This document shows, piece by piece, positions 50,355 to 59,922 of a DNA stretch of 64,000 bases. The notes under the pieces were generated by a model, which had not been told where the DNA came from, made no database searches, and worked only from the letters and a program-made list of their open reading frames with translations. The translations under genes and the position numbers were made by a program. Each line of letters starts with the position of its first letter. The stretch's first letter is position 1. The DNA comes from Bordetella parapertussis (lineage in GTDB: Bacteria; Pseudomonadota; Gammaproteobacteria; Burkholderiales; JACQAP01), in assembly GCA_945900965.1 (NCBI GenBank), contig CAMDKM010000001.1, positions 1 through 64,000 of the forward strand, written 5' to 3'.

Positions 50355-51205
50355 TGCTTTCGCCCGATAACAAAAAATTCCGGAAACAACTGTCCGAACA
50401 ACTCTCGCGTACTTGGTTTCGACGTGCTTTCTCCGCCTGCCTGCTTCTCGCGGGCACGGGGTATTTGCCCAGCCTCCTCGCTGGCGAATGGGCCGTTGGC
50501 GTTGGAATCGAATACTTCCACTGGAAGGAAGACATTATTAATGGTCTGGACGTCACGGAAACCGGGCAGATTCTGACTGCCTCGCTGCGGTACTTGCAAA
50601 CGCGGGATGCCGGCCTGGTTCTGGGTTACCGGGGCAAGTTATGGGGTGGCAGGGTGAAATACGAAGGATCCGAGTTACACAACCCTGATATACCGCTATC
50701 GGGCAAATCAGGCTACGCCGGGATATCCAATGAAGCCCAGGTACGATGGCGCAGCGCTGGAGATCACAACCGACTCGACGGGGTATTTGGAATGGGGTTT
50801 GACTACTGGCGCCGCAGTCTTACCGTCATACAGGACGAAGATTGGTACGTTGGTTACCTTCGGCTAGGGATGGAATCCGGTATGGATGATCCAGGCAACT
50901 GGTCCGCAGCCCTCGGCGTGAAGTACCCGGTATGGACTCGCGAAAACGCCCACTTAAACAAGATAGGCTTCGACACAAATCCTGTGCTTGAACCGGGGTA
51001 CCAGATTTCCGTCTATGCCGATCTTGCCTACCGGCTCGCCACAGATACACAACTGGTTTTGTACTACGACGGGTTTCGCTTTCCAAGTTCGGAGGAAAAA
51101 CCGATCAACGACCTGAGTACGGGAATTCCAATTTCCGGAACCGTCGGGCAGCCTAGCTCCACAATGTCCATCATCGGCATCAAGCTCGAACATCTGATTC
51201 AATGA
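50354..51205 (+). CDS. outer-membrane beta-barrel-like protein of unknown function
   Basis: N-terminal signal (ACLLLAGTGYLPSLLA), alternating aromatic beta strands; ATGA overlap with dusA-like start. Confidence 0.55.
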   Translation: MLSPDNKKFRKQLSEQLSRTWFRRAFSACLLLAGTGYLPSLLAGEWAVGVGIEYFHWKEDIINGLDVTETGQILTASLRYLQTRDAGLVLGYRGKLWGGRVKYEGSELHNPDIPLSGKSGYAGISNEAQVRWRSAGDHNRLDGVFGMGFDYWRRSLTVIQDEDWYVGYLRLGMESGMDDPGNWSAALGVKYPVWTRENAHLNKIGFDTNPVLEPGYQISVYADLAYRLATDTQLVLYYDGFRFPSSEEKPINDLSTGIPISGTVGQPSSTMSIIGIKLEHLIQ

Positions 51206-52224
51206 TCCGGCCCCAGCCCTTGCCGGTGGCAAATACGGTATTCGCCTCGCACACTCTTTGTACCGCTCCGATGATGGACTGGTCGGATCGGCACTGCCGG
51301 TATTTTTTCCGGCAATTGTCGCCTCGCGCCCGGGTCTATACGGAAATGGTCACCACCGGCGCGCTGCTTCACGGCAATGTTCCCAGTCACCTGGATTTCG
51401 ATGCGGCCGAACATCCCGTCGCGCTGCAACTGGGCGGATCGGAACCCGTCGAACTGGCCCTTTGCGCCAAGCTGGGCGCGGATTACGGCTACGATGAAGT
51501 CAATCTCAATTGCGGGTGCCCCTCCGAACGTGTCCAGCACGGCGCCTTCGGCGCCTGTCTAATGGCCGAGCCGGAGCTGGTCGCGGATTGCGTAAGGGCG
51601 ATGCGGGAAGCGGTGTCGATTCCGGTCACCGTGAAACACCGCCTTGGCATCGATTCCATCGAGGAATTTGAGTTCGTATACCGGTTCGTCGCAACGGTAT
51701 CGCAGGCCGGATGTCACCACTTCCTGGTGCATGCGCGCAATGCCATCCTCAAAGGTCTTTCTCCCAAGGACAATCGTTCGGTTCCTCCGCTCAAATACGA
51801 CTTTGTGCGCAGGCTCAGGCGAGAATTTCCCGACCTGATATTCGTGGTCAACGGGGGCATCTCGGATGTCGATTCCATCGATGAACACCTCGAATACTGC
51901 GATGGCGTGATGTTGGGCCGGGCAGCTTATCAGAACCCCTGGCTGCTGGCAAAGATCGAGTCGCATCTGTTCGGCACAGCCGCGCTGAATCGCCTGCAGG
52001 TCGTGAATGCAATGTGCGACTACGCGCGCCGCCAATGTGCGCAAGGCGTGGCGTTGCGTTCGATCGTGCGACACATGTTGGGACTCTATCGCGGGCAGCC
52101 CAACGCCAGCCATTTCCGCCGCATGTTATCAAATGCCAATCTGCTGGCCTCGAATCTGCCGGAACTGCTGCTGGAAGCGGCACAGATCGCGGAAGATGCT
52201 TTGCCGATACGCGCGGTTGCCTGA
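51202..52224 (+). CDS. dusA: tRNA-dihydrouridine synthase A
   Basis: CTAPMMDWSDRHCRYFFRQLSPRARVYTEMVTTGALLHGN, NLNCGCPSERVQHGAFGACLM, VKHRLGID. Confidence 0.94.
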   Translation: MIRPQPLPVANTVFASHTLCTAPMMDWSDRHCRYFFRQLSPRARVYTEMVTTGALLHGNVPSHLDFDAAEHPVALQLGGSEPVELALCAKLGADYGYDEVNLNCGCPSERVQHGAFGACLMAEPELVADCVRAMREAVSIPVTVKHRLGIDSIEEFEFVYRFVATVSQAGCHHFLVHARNAILKGLSPKDNRSVPPLKYDFVRRLRREFPDLIFVVNGGISDVDSIDEHLEYCDGVMLGRAAYQNPWLLAKIESHLFGTAALNRLQVVNAMCDYARRQCAQGVALRSIVRHMLGLYRGQPNASHFRRMLSNANLLASNLPELLLEAAQIAEDALPIRAVA

Positions 52225-52257
52225 ATTGCCGTTGACCCGTAATGAAGCCGCTTGTCC

Positions 52258-53952
52258 ATGAGCGCCATTCGTTTTGACACTTACTACCGATACGACGAAC
52301 TCGTCGAGGTTCTTCGACGCTGGGCAAGCGATTATCCCGACTTGATCCGCCTGGAGCCCATCGGCAGGAGTCACGAAGGGCGCGAAATTTTTGTTGTCTG
52401 CGTAAGCAATCGGAACAGCGGGCCCGATTCGGAGAAACCCGCGTTTTGGGTGGATGGCAACATTCACGCTACCGAGTTGACGGGTTCGATGGCTTGTTTG
52501 CATCTGATTCATAGCCTCGTTGCAAACCATGGGATAGATCCCGAAATTACCCGATGCATGGACTCACGGGCGTTTTATGTTTGCCCGCGCGTGAATCCCG
52601 ACGGCGCGGAATGGGCGCTGGCCGATGTGCCGATTCTGATTCGCTCCAGCACCCGCCCCTATCCCTATGACGAGGAACCGGTCGGCGGACTGGTTCGCGA
52701 GGATATCGATGGCGATGGCCGTGCTCTCACCATGCGCATACCGGACCAGAACGGCCCCTGGAAATTATGCCCGCAGGATCCGCGCATTCTGGTTCGACGC
52801 GAGCCGGCGGAAAGCGGCGGCCAGTATTATCGGATTCTGCCCGAAGGCCGCTTCGAAAATTACGATGGCGTTACGTTGAAGGTGCAGGAAAGGAAACAAC
52901 GTCTCGATCTGAATCGTAATTTCCCGGCCTTCTGGCGCGCCGAACACGAGCAGGCCGGCGCCGGACCATTTCCCGCCTCGGAGCCGGAGATTTCGGCGGT
53001 GGCGAAATTCGTGGTGGAACATCCGAACATCACGGGCGCCTGTTCTTTTCATACCTTCAGCGGAGTATTGCTGCGGCCTTATTCGCACCTCGCAGATGAT
53101 CAGATGCCGGCCGAAGATCTGTGGACTTATCGGACCATCGGCGCCAAGGGAACCGAGCTCACTGGCTACCCGGCAGTCAGTGTATTTCACGATTTTCGCT
53201 ATCACCCGAAGGAAGTCATCACCGGCGATTTCGATTCCTGGATGTACGAACATCGCGGCGTCTATGCATGGACGGTTGAAATCTGGAGCCCGCAGCGGCA
53301 GGCGGGCATTGCCGATTTCAAATTCATCGAGTGGTATCGGGAACACCCGCTTGAAGACGACTTGAAACTCATGCAATGGAACGATCAAGCGCTCGAAGGC
53401 AGGGGCTTTGTGAACTGGTACCCCTTCGACCACCCGCAACTTGGCAAATTGGAAATTGGCGGTTGGGACGGCCTGTATTGCTGGACCAATCCGCCGCCTA
53501 CGATGCTGGAAAAGGAAATTGCACCTTTATCACGCTGGCTGCTGTGGCATGCGCAAATTTCGCCACGCCTGGAACTGTTCGAGGCTACGGCGACCCGCCT
53601 CGGTGAGAATGCCTGGCGCGTGCGGCTCGCGGTGCACAACACCGGCTGGCTTCCGACTCAGGTCACCCGACATGCGAAACAAAAAAACATGGTGCGCGGC
53701 GTGGTGTGCGAAATTGCACTTCCCGACGGCGCGAGTCTCGAAACCGGGAAATTGCGGGAGGAATTAGGCCAGCTCGAAGGCCGTGCCCACAAACCGGCCG
53801 CGGCACTGGCTTGGGGAGCGTCGGCCGCGGATGAAACCGTCGATCGCCTGAAAATCGAATGGGTGGTGAGGGCATCGGTAGGTGCCAGGCTTGAGGTCAA
53901 AGCGCGGCACGAAAGGGCTGGTACTGTGCGGGCGAGCCTGACACTGGAATAG
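52258..53952 (+). CDS. M14-family zinc carboxypeptidase
   Basis: GRSHEGREIFVVCVSNR, WVDGNIHATELTGSMACLHLIHSL, CSFHTFSGVLLRPY, YAWTVEIWSPQRQAG. Confidence 0.88.
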   Translation: MSAIRFDTYYRYDELVEVLRRWASDYPDLIRLEPIGRSHEGREIFVVCVSNRNSGPDSEKPAFWVDGNIHATELTGSMACLHLIHSLVANHGIDPEITRCMDSRAFYVCPRVNPDGAEWALADVPILIRSSTRPYPYDEEPVGGLVREDIDGDGRALTMRIPDQNGPWKLCPQDPRILVRREPAESGGQYYRILPEGRFENYDGVTLKVQERKQRLDLNRNFPAFWRAEHEQAGAGPFPASEPEISAVAKFVVEHPNITGACSFHTFSGVLLRPYSHLADDQMPAEDLWTYRTIGAKGTELTGYPAVSVFHDFRYHPKEVITGDFDSWMYEHRGVYAWTVEIWSPQRQAGIADFKFIEWYREHPLEDDLKLMQWNDQALEGRGFVNWYPFDHPQLGKLEIGGWDGLYCWTNPPPTMLEKEIAPLSRWLLWHAQISPRLELFEATATRLGENAWRVRLAVHNTGWLPTQVTRHAKQKNMVRGVVCEIALPDGASLETGKLREELGQLEGRAHKPAAALAWGASAADETVDRLKIEWVVRASVGARLEVKARHERAGTVRASLTLE

Positions 53953-53977
53953 TCCCGGAAAAGGCTATTTGCAGTTT

Positions 53978-54073
53978 TTAACGTGAAAGTATCGATGCTC
54001 GAAGCGCGTTCAAGTCTGACTCGTTGGGTAGGATGGGTTGAGCGCAGCGATACCCATCAAAGCTAACCTTGCT
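53978..54073 (+). repeat. hairpin-containing dispersed element, copy B (3'-truncated)
   Basis: ttaacgtgaaagtatcgatgctcgaagcgcgttcaagtctgactcgttgggtaggatgggttgagcgcagcgatacccatcaaagctaaccttgc; near-identical to the 5' half of copy A. Confidence 0.85.
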
Positions 54074-54405
54074 GAAGTGACAAGCTCGGAAGGAACGTAG
54101 CGCATTCCGGGATAATAGCCTCGCTCAAGTACCTCCATGTGACGAGCCCAGTCGATTGGCCACATTCGAAAAATGTATGGATATGTTGATTAAGCGTTGT
54201 TTCCCGCAGATTTGGTTTGCGCAGCGGAAGATGGGCAGCTTGGCGAGTACGCGGAGCATCCCCGGAATACGCTGCGCTCCGTCCGGGCTACGGTTGCTCA
54301 ATTTCGGCCTCAAGTGGGCGGTGGATGGCGGAAAGCTTGAGCGGCGAGGTGTTTCACCCTTCACGCATTCACTCCGCACGTAACTCCCGACTCGTGCCGC
54401 ATTAG

Positions 54406-54684
54406 ATGAAACGATTGCTCACCATAGCCCTTGTGCTGGCCTCCTGGAGCATGTCCCTATCGGCCGGGGAGGAGAAACCCCCACGGAAATATTCCAAGCA
54501 GGATTTGAAGACCGACCTCAAGTCTGCCGGCAGACAGACAAAAGAGGCGGCATTCTCCGCTGGCCGCGCGATCAATAAAGGCACCAAGAACGCCGTAAAA
54601 GGCGTTAAACAGGGATTCCAGCACGCTGGCGAAGGAGATTCGCACAATGCCACACAGAAAAAAGAGCGGTCAGCGCGGCAGTAA
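54406..54684 (+). CDS. small secreted basic protein of unknown function
   Basis: MKRLLTIALVLASWSMSLSAGEEKPPRKYSKQDLKTDLK... signal peptide. Confidence 0.5.
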   Translation: MKRLLTIALVLASWSMSLSAGEEKPPRKYSKQDLKTDLKSAGRQTKEAAFSAGRAINKGTKNAVKGVKQGFQHAGEGDSHNATQKKERSARQ

Positions 54685-54871
54685 GCGTAAGACACGCAAT
54701 TGCATCGAGCAGCGCATTGGCGCACACTGTGAACATCCCGCCCATGGTTTCTTAAGAAACGCCGAACCAGTGTCATGACTGCTTGTGCAGCAATGACATT
54801 TCTGGACTGGTGTTTCCGAAGAATTGCCGAGACCAGGCATTGGCAAGCGGGCAAGACTACGGAGGCGGTGG

Positions 54872-55096
54872 ATGCAAAAACAGACAGTACCCGGTGCGCG
54901 TTTTGTCGAGTTGTTGAACGAAGAGATCCAGCGCCACCCGTTCTACAAAAAAGGCATGTCATTTACCGAGAATTCGACATCCGGCAAGCCAGTTCGCTTG
55001 TTGAACGTGACTTGGGATAAGGAAAAGTGGGGCGAGTTCGATTTTGTGTTTGCCGCCGCGCACCGGGTCATCCGGTCTCGTTACGACGCCAGGTAA
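54872..55096 (+). CDS. small protein of unknown function
   Basis: MQKQTVPGARFVELLNEEIQRHPFYKKGMSFTENSTSGKPVRLLNVTWDKEKWGEFDFVFAAAHRVIRSRYDAR; plausible composition only. Confidence 0.4.
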   Translation: MQKQTVPGARFVELLNEEIQRHPFYKKGMSFTENSTSGKPVRLLNVTWDKEKWGEFDFVFAAAHRVIRSRYDAR

Positions 55097-55320
55097 TCGC
55101 CGGCGCGCGATCAAGGGTCGTCATTTTTCGATCGCAACAAGTCAGGTAATAACATCGCCTTTTTCCAACGTGGTGCATTCGCGCTTGAACACCAGCGTTC
55201 CGTTGAGTTTGAGGAAAGTCTCGACGGTGTACGGGTCGGCCAATCGCTTGACGTTTGCCATAGGGGCAAACGGGCGATATAGCGAACCTTGGCCTTTTGG
55301 GGTACGGGCGTTCCACGTCG

Positions 55321-55512
55321 TTAACGTGAAAGAAACGATGGTCCAATCGCGCACAAGCCTTACGACCTCGGTAGGATGGGTTGAGCGCAGCGATACCCAT
55401 GCTGCAAGGTGCACTTTGATGGGTATCGCTTCGCTCAACCCATCCTACGGGGTTCAACGTGGCAAAAATCTCTTTCATTTCCCCGGGTGGCACCAGGCGC
55501 CATGATCGTTAG
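55321..55512 (+). repeat. hairpin-containing dispersed element, copy C (near-perfect 30-bp arms, inverted loop)
   Basis: ttaacgtgaaag...gtaggatgggttgagcgcagcgatacccat-[gctgcaaggtgcactttg]-atgggtatcgcttcgctcaacccatcctac...catttccccgggtggcaccaggcgccatgatcgttag. Confidence 0.9.
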
Positions 55513-55578
55513 CTTTAGATAGAGGGCCCGCGTGCGGATGGGTGCAGGCAAATGGGTGCTGTATGAAGTCCACGCTCC

Positions 55579-56583
55579 TCAGGGTGCCGACGACAACGGA
55601 CGCATGATGGCGATCCGGATGAGCGCCAGCGGCGCCGCGTCGTCGAAGCGAATTTCACCGCCCAGGAGTGAAATCCCGAGTTCGCGCCACAGGGCGTTCA
55701 GATCCACGTTCACCGGCTCGTGTTTCATGCGATCGTAGGTTTCCCTCAAGACGCTTGTTCCCGTGCCGGTATCCGCCACCGCCAACACTCGGGTAATCGG
55801 CCACTCCTGCGCGTTATTGGCCCCGCCCGCAACCAAGGCGCGCAAGGCATCCTGAAGGCCGAATTTGTTCGACGTTCGGCGGCGGATTTCGATATCCGAA
55901 ACCAGGAAATACAAGGCACCTCCCCAATATGTCCGCCCCCAAGTGGGCGTCTGGTCCAAGCCCCGGTCGCCTGACTGCGGCAGGCCCTGCGGCAGCCCCT
56001 TCATCAGTTCTGCCCAGGCCGCCTCGACGCCCAATGTTCCGGACTGTGCCCGAGCCACCGACTCCACGTAGGTGGCCAGTCCCTCTTCCATCCAGTCATG
56101 CGGATCATCGAGGGTTGGCATCGCGTGATGAATGAGTTCGTGCACCAGTATCCAGTCCTGCCGCAATTGTTCGACCGTGGTATCTCGACCCATCAATATT
56201 CTGCTTGCCGCGCCCCGGTATCCCCAGGTGGTGCCGCCGCGCACGCCACTGCCTGCCGAAGGCACGATCAACAGTCTTGCGGCGGGATCGGGCAGTCTTC
56301 CGAAATAAGCAGTGACTATCCGCAGACGTTGCGCCACCCAGTCGATGATCGTTTGGCGTGGCAGCCGCAACTCGCCGGGCGCAAAAGCAACGTCCAGCGT
56401 TCCGCCGGGCGCGGCGATCCGGGCGCTCGGCAGCTCCAGGAATTTGCCATACGGAAAGTAGCGGCCCAGGAAAATTTCGTTCTGCGCGGCGGCCGGCAAC
56501 GAAAGTATCGCCATTGCCCCTAAAACCGCGAGCCTTTTCCCACGCGCAGCGGAACGAAGCGTACTGAAGCAGCTTTTCGGCAT
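55579..56583 (-). CDS. putative secreted zinc metallopeptidase (gluzincin-like HExxH...E)
   Basis: signal peptide LAVLGAMAILSLPAAAQ; WILVHELIHHAMPTLDDPHDWMEEGLATYVESVARA. Confidence 0.7.
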   Translation of the reverse strand: MPKSCFSTLRSAARGKRLAVLGAMAILSLPAAAQNEIFLGRYFPYGKFLELPSARIAAPGGTLDVAFAPGELRLPRQTIIDWVAQRLRIVTAYFGRLPDPAARLLIVPSAGSGVRGGTTWGYRGAASRILMGRDTTVEQLRQDWILVHELIHHAMPTLDDPHDWMEEGLATYVESVARAQSGTLGVEAAWAELMKGLPQGLPQSGDRGLDQTPTWGRTYWGGALYFLVSDIEIRRRTSNKFGLQDALRALVAGGANNAQEWPITRVLAVADTGTGTSVLRETYDRMKHEPVNVDLNALWRELGISLLGGEIRFDDAAPLALIRIAIMRPLSSAP

Positions 56584-56872
56584 ATTGCAAGGATACGCCT
56601 GGCCGGAAACCATTTTTTACCTCGACGTAAGGTTTTGCGCCGGTGTGCGACTTACTCGCGGGGCAACGGAACGAAAAATTCGCGCTCCGCTGCATCCAGT
56701 TGCGGCTTCGAAACGTATTCAAGCTTGCGCGACCAGGCTTCCTGGCAGTTTGCTCGGAGCCCTGCGTGTATCAAGTGCGGGAAACCGGTCCGCACGGGCC
56801 GAAAAGGGCAGGATTTCTGCTCGGCTCACGAAACCGGTGTGTGGTCAACATCTATCCTATAGGAGGGTCATC

Positions 56873-57130
56873 ATGGAAGGTAAAAAAATTGCTGGATTGG
56901 CGGTCGCGGCGGCTGCGGCCATGTTGTTTGCATCAGGTTGTGCCAGCACGGGTGGTGGCATGGGTTCGACGGCCAAGATGAAGTGTGCGGGCGCGAATGC
57001 CTGCAAAGGCCAGGGCGAATGCAAGGCCGCCAGCAACGGTTGCAAAGGCCAAAACGCCTGCGGGCGCCAGGGCTGGGTATTCATGGAAAGCAAGGCCGAT
57101 TGCACGGCAGCCGGCGGCACTGCTTCGTAG
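56873..57130 (+). CDS. BufA2-like bufferin-type RiPP precursor (Cys-rich, signal peptide/lipobox)
   Basis: MEGKKIAGLAVAAAAAMLFASGCASTGGGMGSTAKMKCAGANACKGQGECKAASNGCKGQNACGRQGWVFMESKADCTAAGGTAS directly upstream of MNIO and BufC-like genes; AGGAGGGTCATC RBS region. Confidence 0.85.
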   Translation: MEGKKIAGLAVAAAAAMLFASGCASTGGGMGSTAKMKCAGANACKGQGECKAASNGCKGQNACGRQGWVFMESKADCTAAGGTAS

Positions 57131-57186
57131 GCTATTTGAAACAAACGGGGCGCCGGGGCTACGCGGCGCCCCAAATTTAATTTTGC

Positions 57187-58038
57187 GTGGAATTCATGGA
57201 CGGCCTCCTTCCCAATCTTGGCTTTGGACTCGGGCTTCGCACCGATCACTACGATGCGGTGTTGGAGAGCGAACCTGCCGTGGATTGGTTCGAGGCGATC
57301 AGCGAAAATTATTTGGCGCCGGGAGGCAAGCCGCTGCACTATCTCGACCGCATCCGCGAACGCTACCCGGTGGTGCTGCACGGAGTTTCGATGTCGATTG
57401 GCAGCACCGATCCGCTCGACATGGATTATCTTCGGCAATTGAAAAATCTGGCGCGGCGAGTAGAGCCTGCCTGGATTTCCGATCACCTGTGCTGGACCGG
57501 AATTGCCGGGAACAATCTTCACGACCTCATGCCACTGCCCTATACCGAGGAAGCCATCGATCATGTCGCCGGCCGGATCGGGCAGGTGCAGGAATTCCTG
57601 GGCCGCCGCATCCTGATCGAAAACGTGTCGAGTTACGTGACGTTTCGTCAATCCGCCATGCTTGAATGCGAGTTTGTCGCGGAAATCGCGCGCCGCGCCG
57701 ATTGTCTGCTTCTCCTCGACGTCAACAATATATATGTCAGCGCTTTTAATCATCAATTCGACGCGTTGTCCTATCTGGATGCCATACCTGCCGAACGGGT
57801 GCGACAGATCCACCTCGCCGGCCATGAAAATTGCGGGACGCACATTGTGGATACCCATGATGCCGATGTGATCGAACCGGTTTGGGCCTTGTACGCCGAG
57901 GCCATTCGTCGCTTCGGGCCGGTGTCGACCATGATCGAACGCGACGACCACATTCCGCCTCTTGAGGGATTGGTCGCTGAGCTTGGGCGGGCACGTACAA
58001 TTGCCGCCGGGGCCTTGCGGCAAAAGGTGGCCGCATGA
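57187..58038 (+). CDS. bufB: MNIO (DUF692) family bufferin maturase, BufB-like
   Basis: [118 protein letters not shown] 57187 or ATG 57196 start. Confidence 0.92.
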   Translation: MEFMDGLLPNLGFGLGLRTDHYDAVLESEPAVDWFEAISENYLAPGGKPLHYLDRIRERYPVVLHGVSMSIGSTDPLDMDYLRQLKNLARRVEPAWISDHLCWTGIAGNNLHDLMPLPYTEEAIDHVAGRIGQVQEFLGRRILIENVSSYVTFRQSAMLECEFVAEIARRADCLLLLDVNNIYVSAFNHQFDALSYLDAIPAERVRQIHLAGHENCGTHIVDTHDADVIEPVWALYAEAIRRFGPVSTMIERDDHIPPLEGLVAELGRARTIAAGALRQKVAA

Positions 58039-58844
58039 GTCCGCTCGCTCTCGCCGAGAGCGAATTTCAGAAATTTGTAATGGGCAGTTCAGCGGCGATT
58101 GACACCCAGATCGTCGGGGAACGGGATTTTCGCCAGGTCCGTCTGGGCATTTACTACGACGCGTATCGGCTGCGATTGACCGAGGCTCTGAGCAAGGATT
58201 ATGAAGCGTTATGCGCATGCCTGGGCACCGAGGCCTTTAACCGGATGGCCGGCAAGTACCTTTCGGCTTTTCCCTCCACGTTTCGAAATCTGCGCTGGTT
58301 TGGCGGCCGGTTGGCCGATTTTCTGGCCAACGATGCCGCGTATCGCAATGCGCCGGTGCTCGCCGAACTGGCACGCCTGGAATGGGTAATGGGCCTGGCC
58401 TTCGACGCGTCCGATGACGCGGCGCTGACATTCAATGAGCTGGCAAGCATAGCGCCGGAAGCGTGGCCGGAACTGCGCTTCGAACTCCATCTATCGGTGC
58501 ATCTGCTGGCGCTACGAAGCAACGCGGTGGCCATTTGGCGTGCCGTCAAGGATGAAACGGGCGAAGAAGTTGCGCCGAGGTATGAAGATGCGCCGACCCG
58601 TTATATAGTCTGGCGCCGGGAACTGGCCGCCTATTTTCGCTCGGTCGCTGCCGACGAAGCCTGGGCCATCGAAGCGGTGCGCGAGGGAAAATCGTTTACC
58701 GAAATTTGCTCGGGCCTATGCGAATGGATCGCCGAAGACGCAGCGCCGCCTCGGGTGGCGGGTTATCTGCGCGAATGGGTCGACGAAGGCTGGATCCGCA
58801 CGGTCATTTCCACTCCCGGGAATTCCGGCATGAATTCGAATTAA
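58035..58844 (+). CDS. bufC: BufC/HvfC-like RiPP maturation partner (DUF2063 type N-terminal domain)
   Basis: [75 protein letters not shown] overlap with bufB. Confidence 0.87.
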   Translation: MSPLALAESEFQKFVMGSSAAIDTQIVGERDFRQVRLGIYYDAYRLRLTEALSKDYEALCACLGTEAFNRMAGKYLSAFPSTFRNLRWFGGRLADFLANDAAYRNAPVLAELARLEWVMGLAFDASDDAALTFNELASIAPEAWPELRFELHLSVHLLALRSNAVAIWRAVKDETGEEVAPRYEDAPTRYIVWRRELAAYFRSVAADEAWAIEAVREGKSFTEICSGLCEWIAEDAAPPRVAGYLREWVDEGWIRTVISTPGNSGMNSN

Positions 58845-59054
58845 CCTAAAAACCGTACCACAAAGACACAGAGGCACCGAGAAGAACAAAAAATCAAACA
58901 GTTGTCGTGTAAGAGGTGTTCACCTTTTTGGTGAGTATGCGGATAGATGCAACGTTTTGTTTTTCTCCGTGTTCTTAAGGCGCAGCACTTACGGCCGAAG
59001 CTGTGATGCCTCTGTGGTTCAACTGCTTTTTCTAGGATTAATTTGGCCGCTACC

Positions 59055-59687
59055 TCAAGACGGCCACTTCTTATGCAGTTCGCCCACCTGCTCTGGCGTC
59101 AGAATCTTCAGGCGATTACCCCGTAGCAGCAAATAAAGTTTCGCGGTCTCTTCCAATTCCTCGCTTGCATAGACCGCCGACTCGAGGTCCTTGCCGGCGA
59201 CAATCGGCCCGTGATTGGCCAGCAGAATAGCGTGATGTTTTCCCGCGACCTCCCTGACCGCCCCGGCCAGCGTCACATCTCCCGGCGGGTAATAGGGCAA
59301 CAAAACCAGATTGCCGATTTTCATCACATAGTAGGCAGTGATCGGCGGTATTGCTTGAGCTGGATCCGTATCATGCAGACAGGACACCGCCACCGCGTGT
59401 GTGGAATGCAGGTGAACGATGGCCCCCGCGCCGGGCCGTTCCTGATACACCGACATGTGCAGAAAAGATTCCTTGGTCTGCTTGTCGCCCGATATCAGGT
59501 TGCCGCTGCCATCTATTTTCGACAATCGCGCCGGGTCGAGCCGGCCAAGACAGGCGTTGGTGGGCGTCATCAGCCAGCCCTCGTCCAGCCGCACGCTGAT
59601 GTTGCCCGAGCTGCCAGGCGTCAGGCCGCGGTCATATATCGATTTTCCCAGCAGGCAGATGTCTTCCCGGAGTTTCGTTTCGTTCAT
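59055..59687 (-). CDS. otnC: class II aldolase/adducin-family 3-oxo-tetronate 4-phosphate decarboxylase
   Basis: LTPGSSGNISVRLDEGWLMTPTNACLGRLDP, HLHSTHAVAVSCL, LLANHGPIVAGKDL; neighbour of OtnK-like kinase. Confidence 0.83.
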   Translation of the reverse strand: MNETKLREDICLLGKSIYDRGLTPGSSGNISVRLDEGWLMTPTNACLGRLDPARLSKIDGSGNLISGDKQTKESFLHMSVYQERPGAGAIVHLHSTHAVAVSCLHDTDPAQAIPPITAYYVMKIGNLVLLPYYPPGDVTLAGAVREVAGKHHAILLANHGPIVAGKDLESAVYASEELEETAKLYLLLRGNRLKILTPEQVGELHKKWPS

Positions 59688-59922
59688 ATACGTTTTCTGT
59701 TTAAAGACTCCCTCTTACCGCGGAGGACGCAGATGACGCGGAGGAACGGCAAGAGAGAGAACAGACTGAAGTTAATGGTATTCCATGGCGAATGATCCCC
59801 AACATTGAATTATGCCGATGAAGGTTCACGATCAAGCACCCCACCGTTAAGTCCAATTTTGCTTTCCTCGTTTTGTTTTCCTTCTGCGTCCTCCGCGTCC
59901 TCTGCGATGAGTGTTGCTTTAG

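Noticed and set aside
55068-55493. ORFs giving VGWVERSDTHQSAPCSMGIAALNPSYRG and similar peptides
   Set aside because: Translation of the dispersed hairpin element; a well-known kind of spurious protein.
56857-58218. Long minus-strand ORF (453 aa) over the bufferin operon
   Set aside because: Antisense shadow; the plus-strand MNIO and BufC frames are unambiguous.
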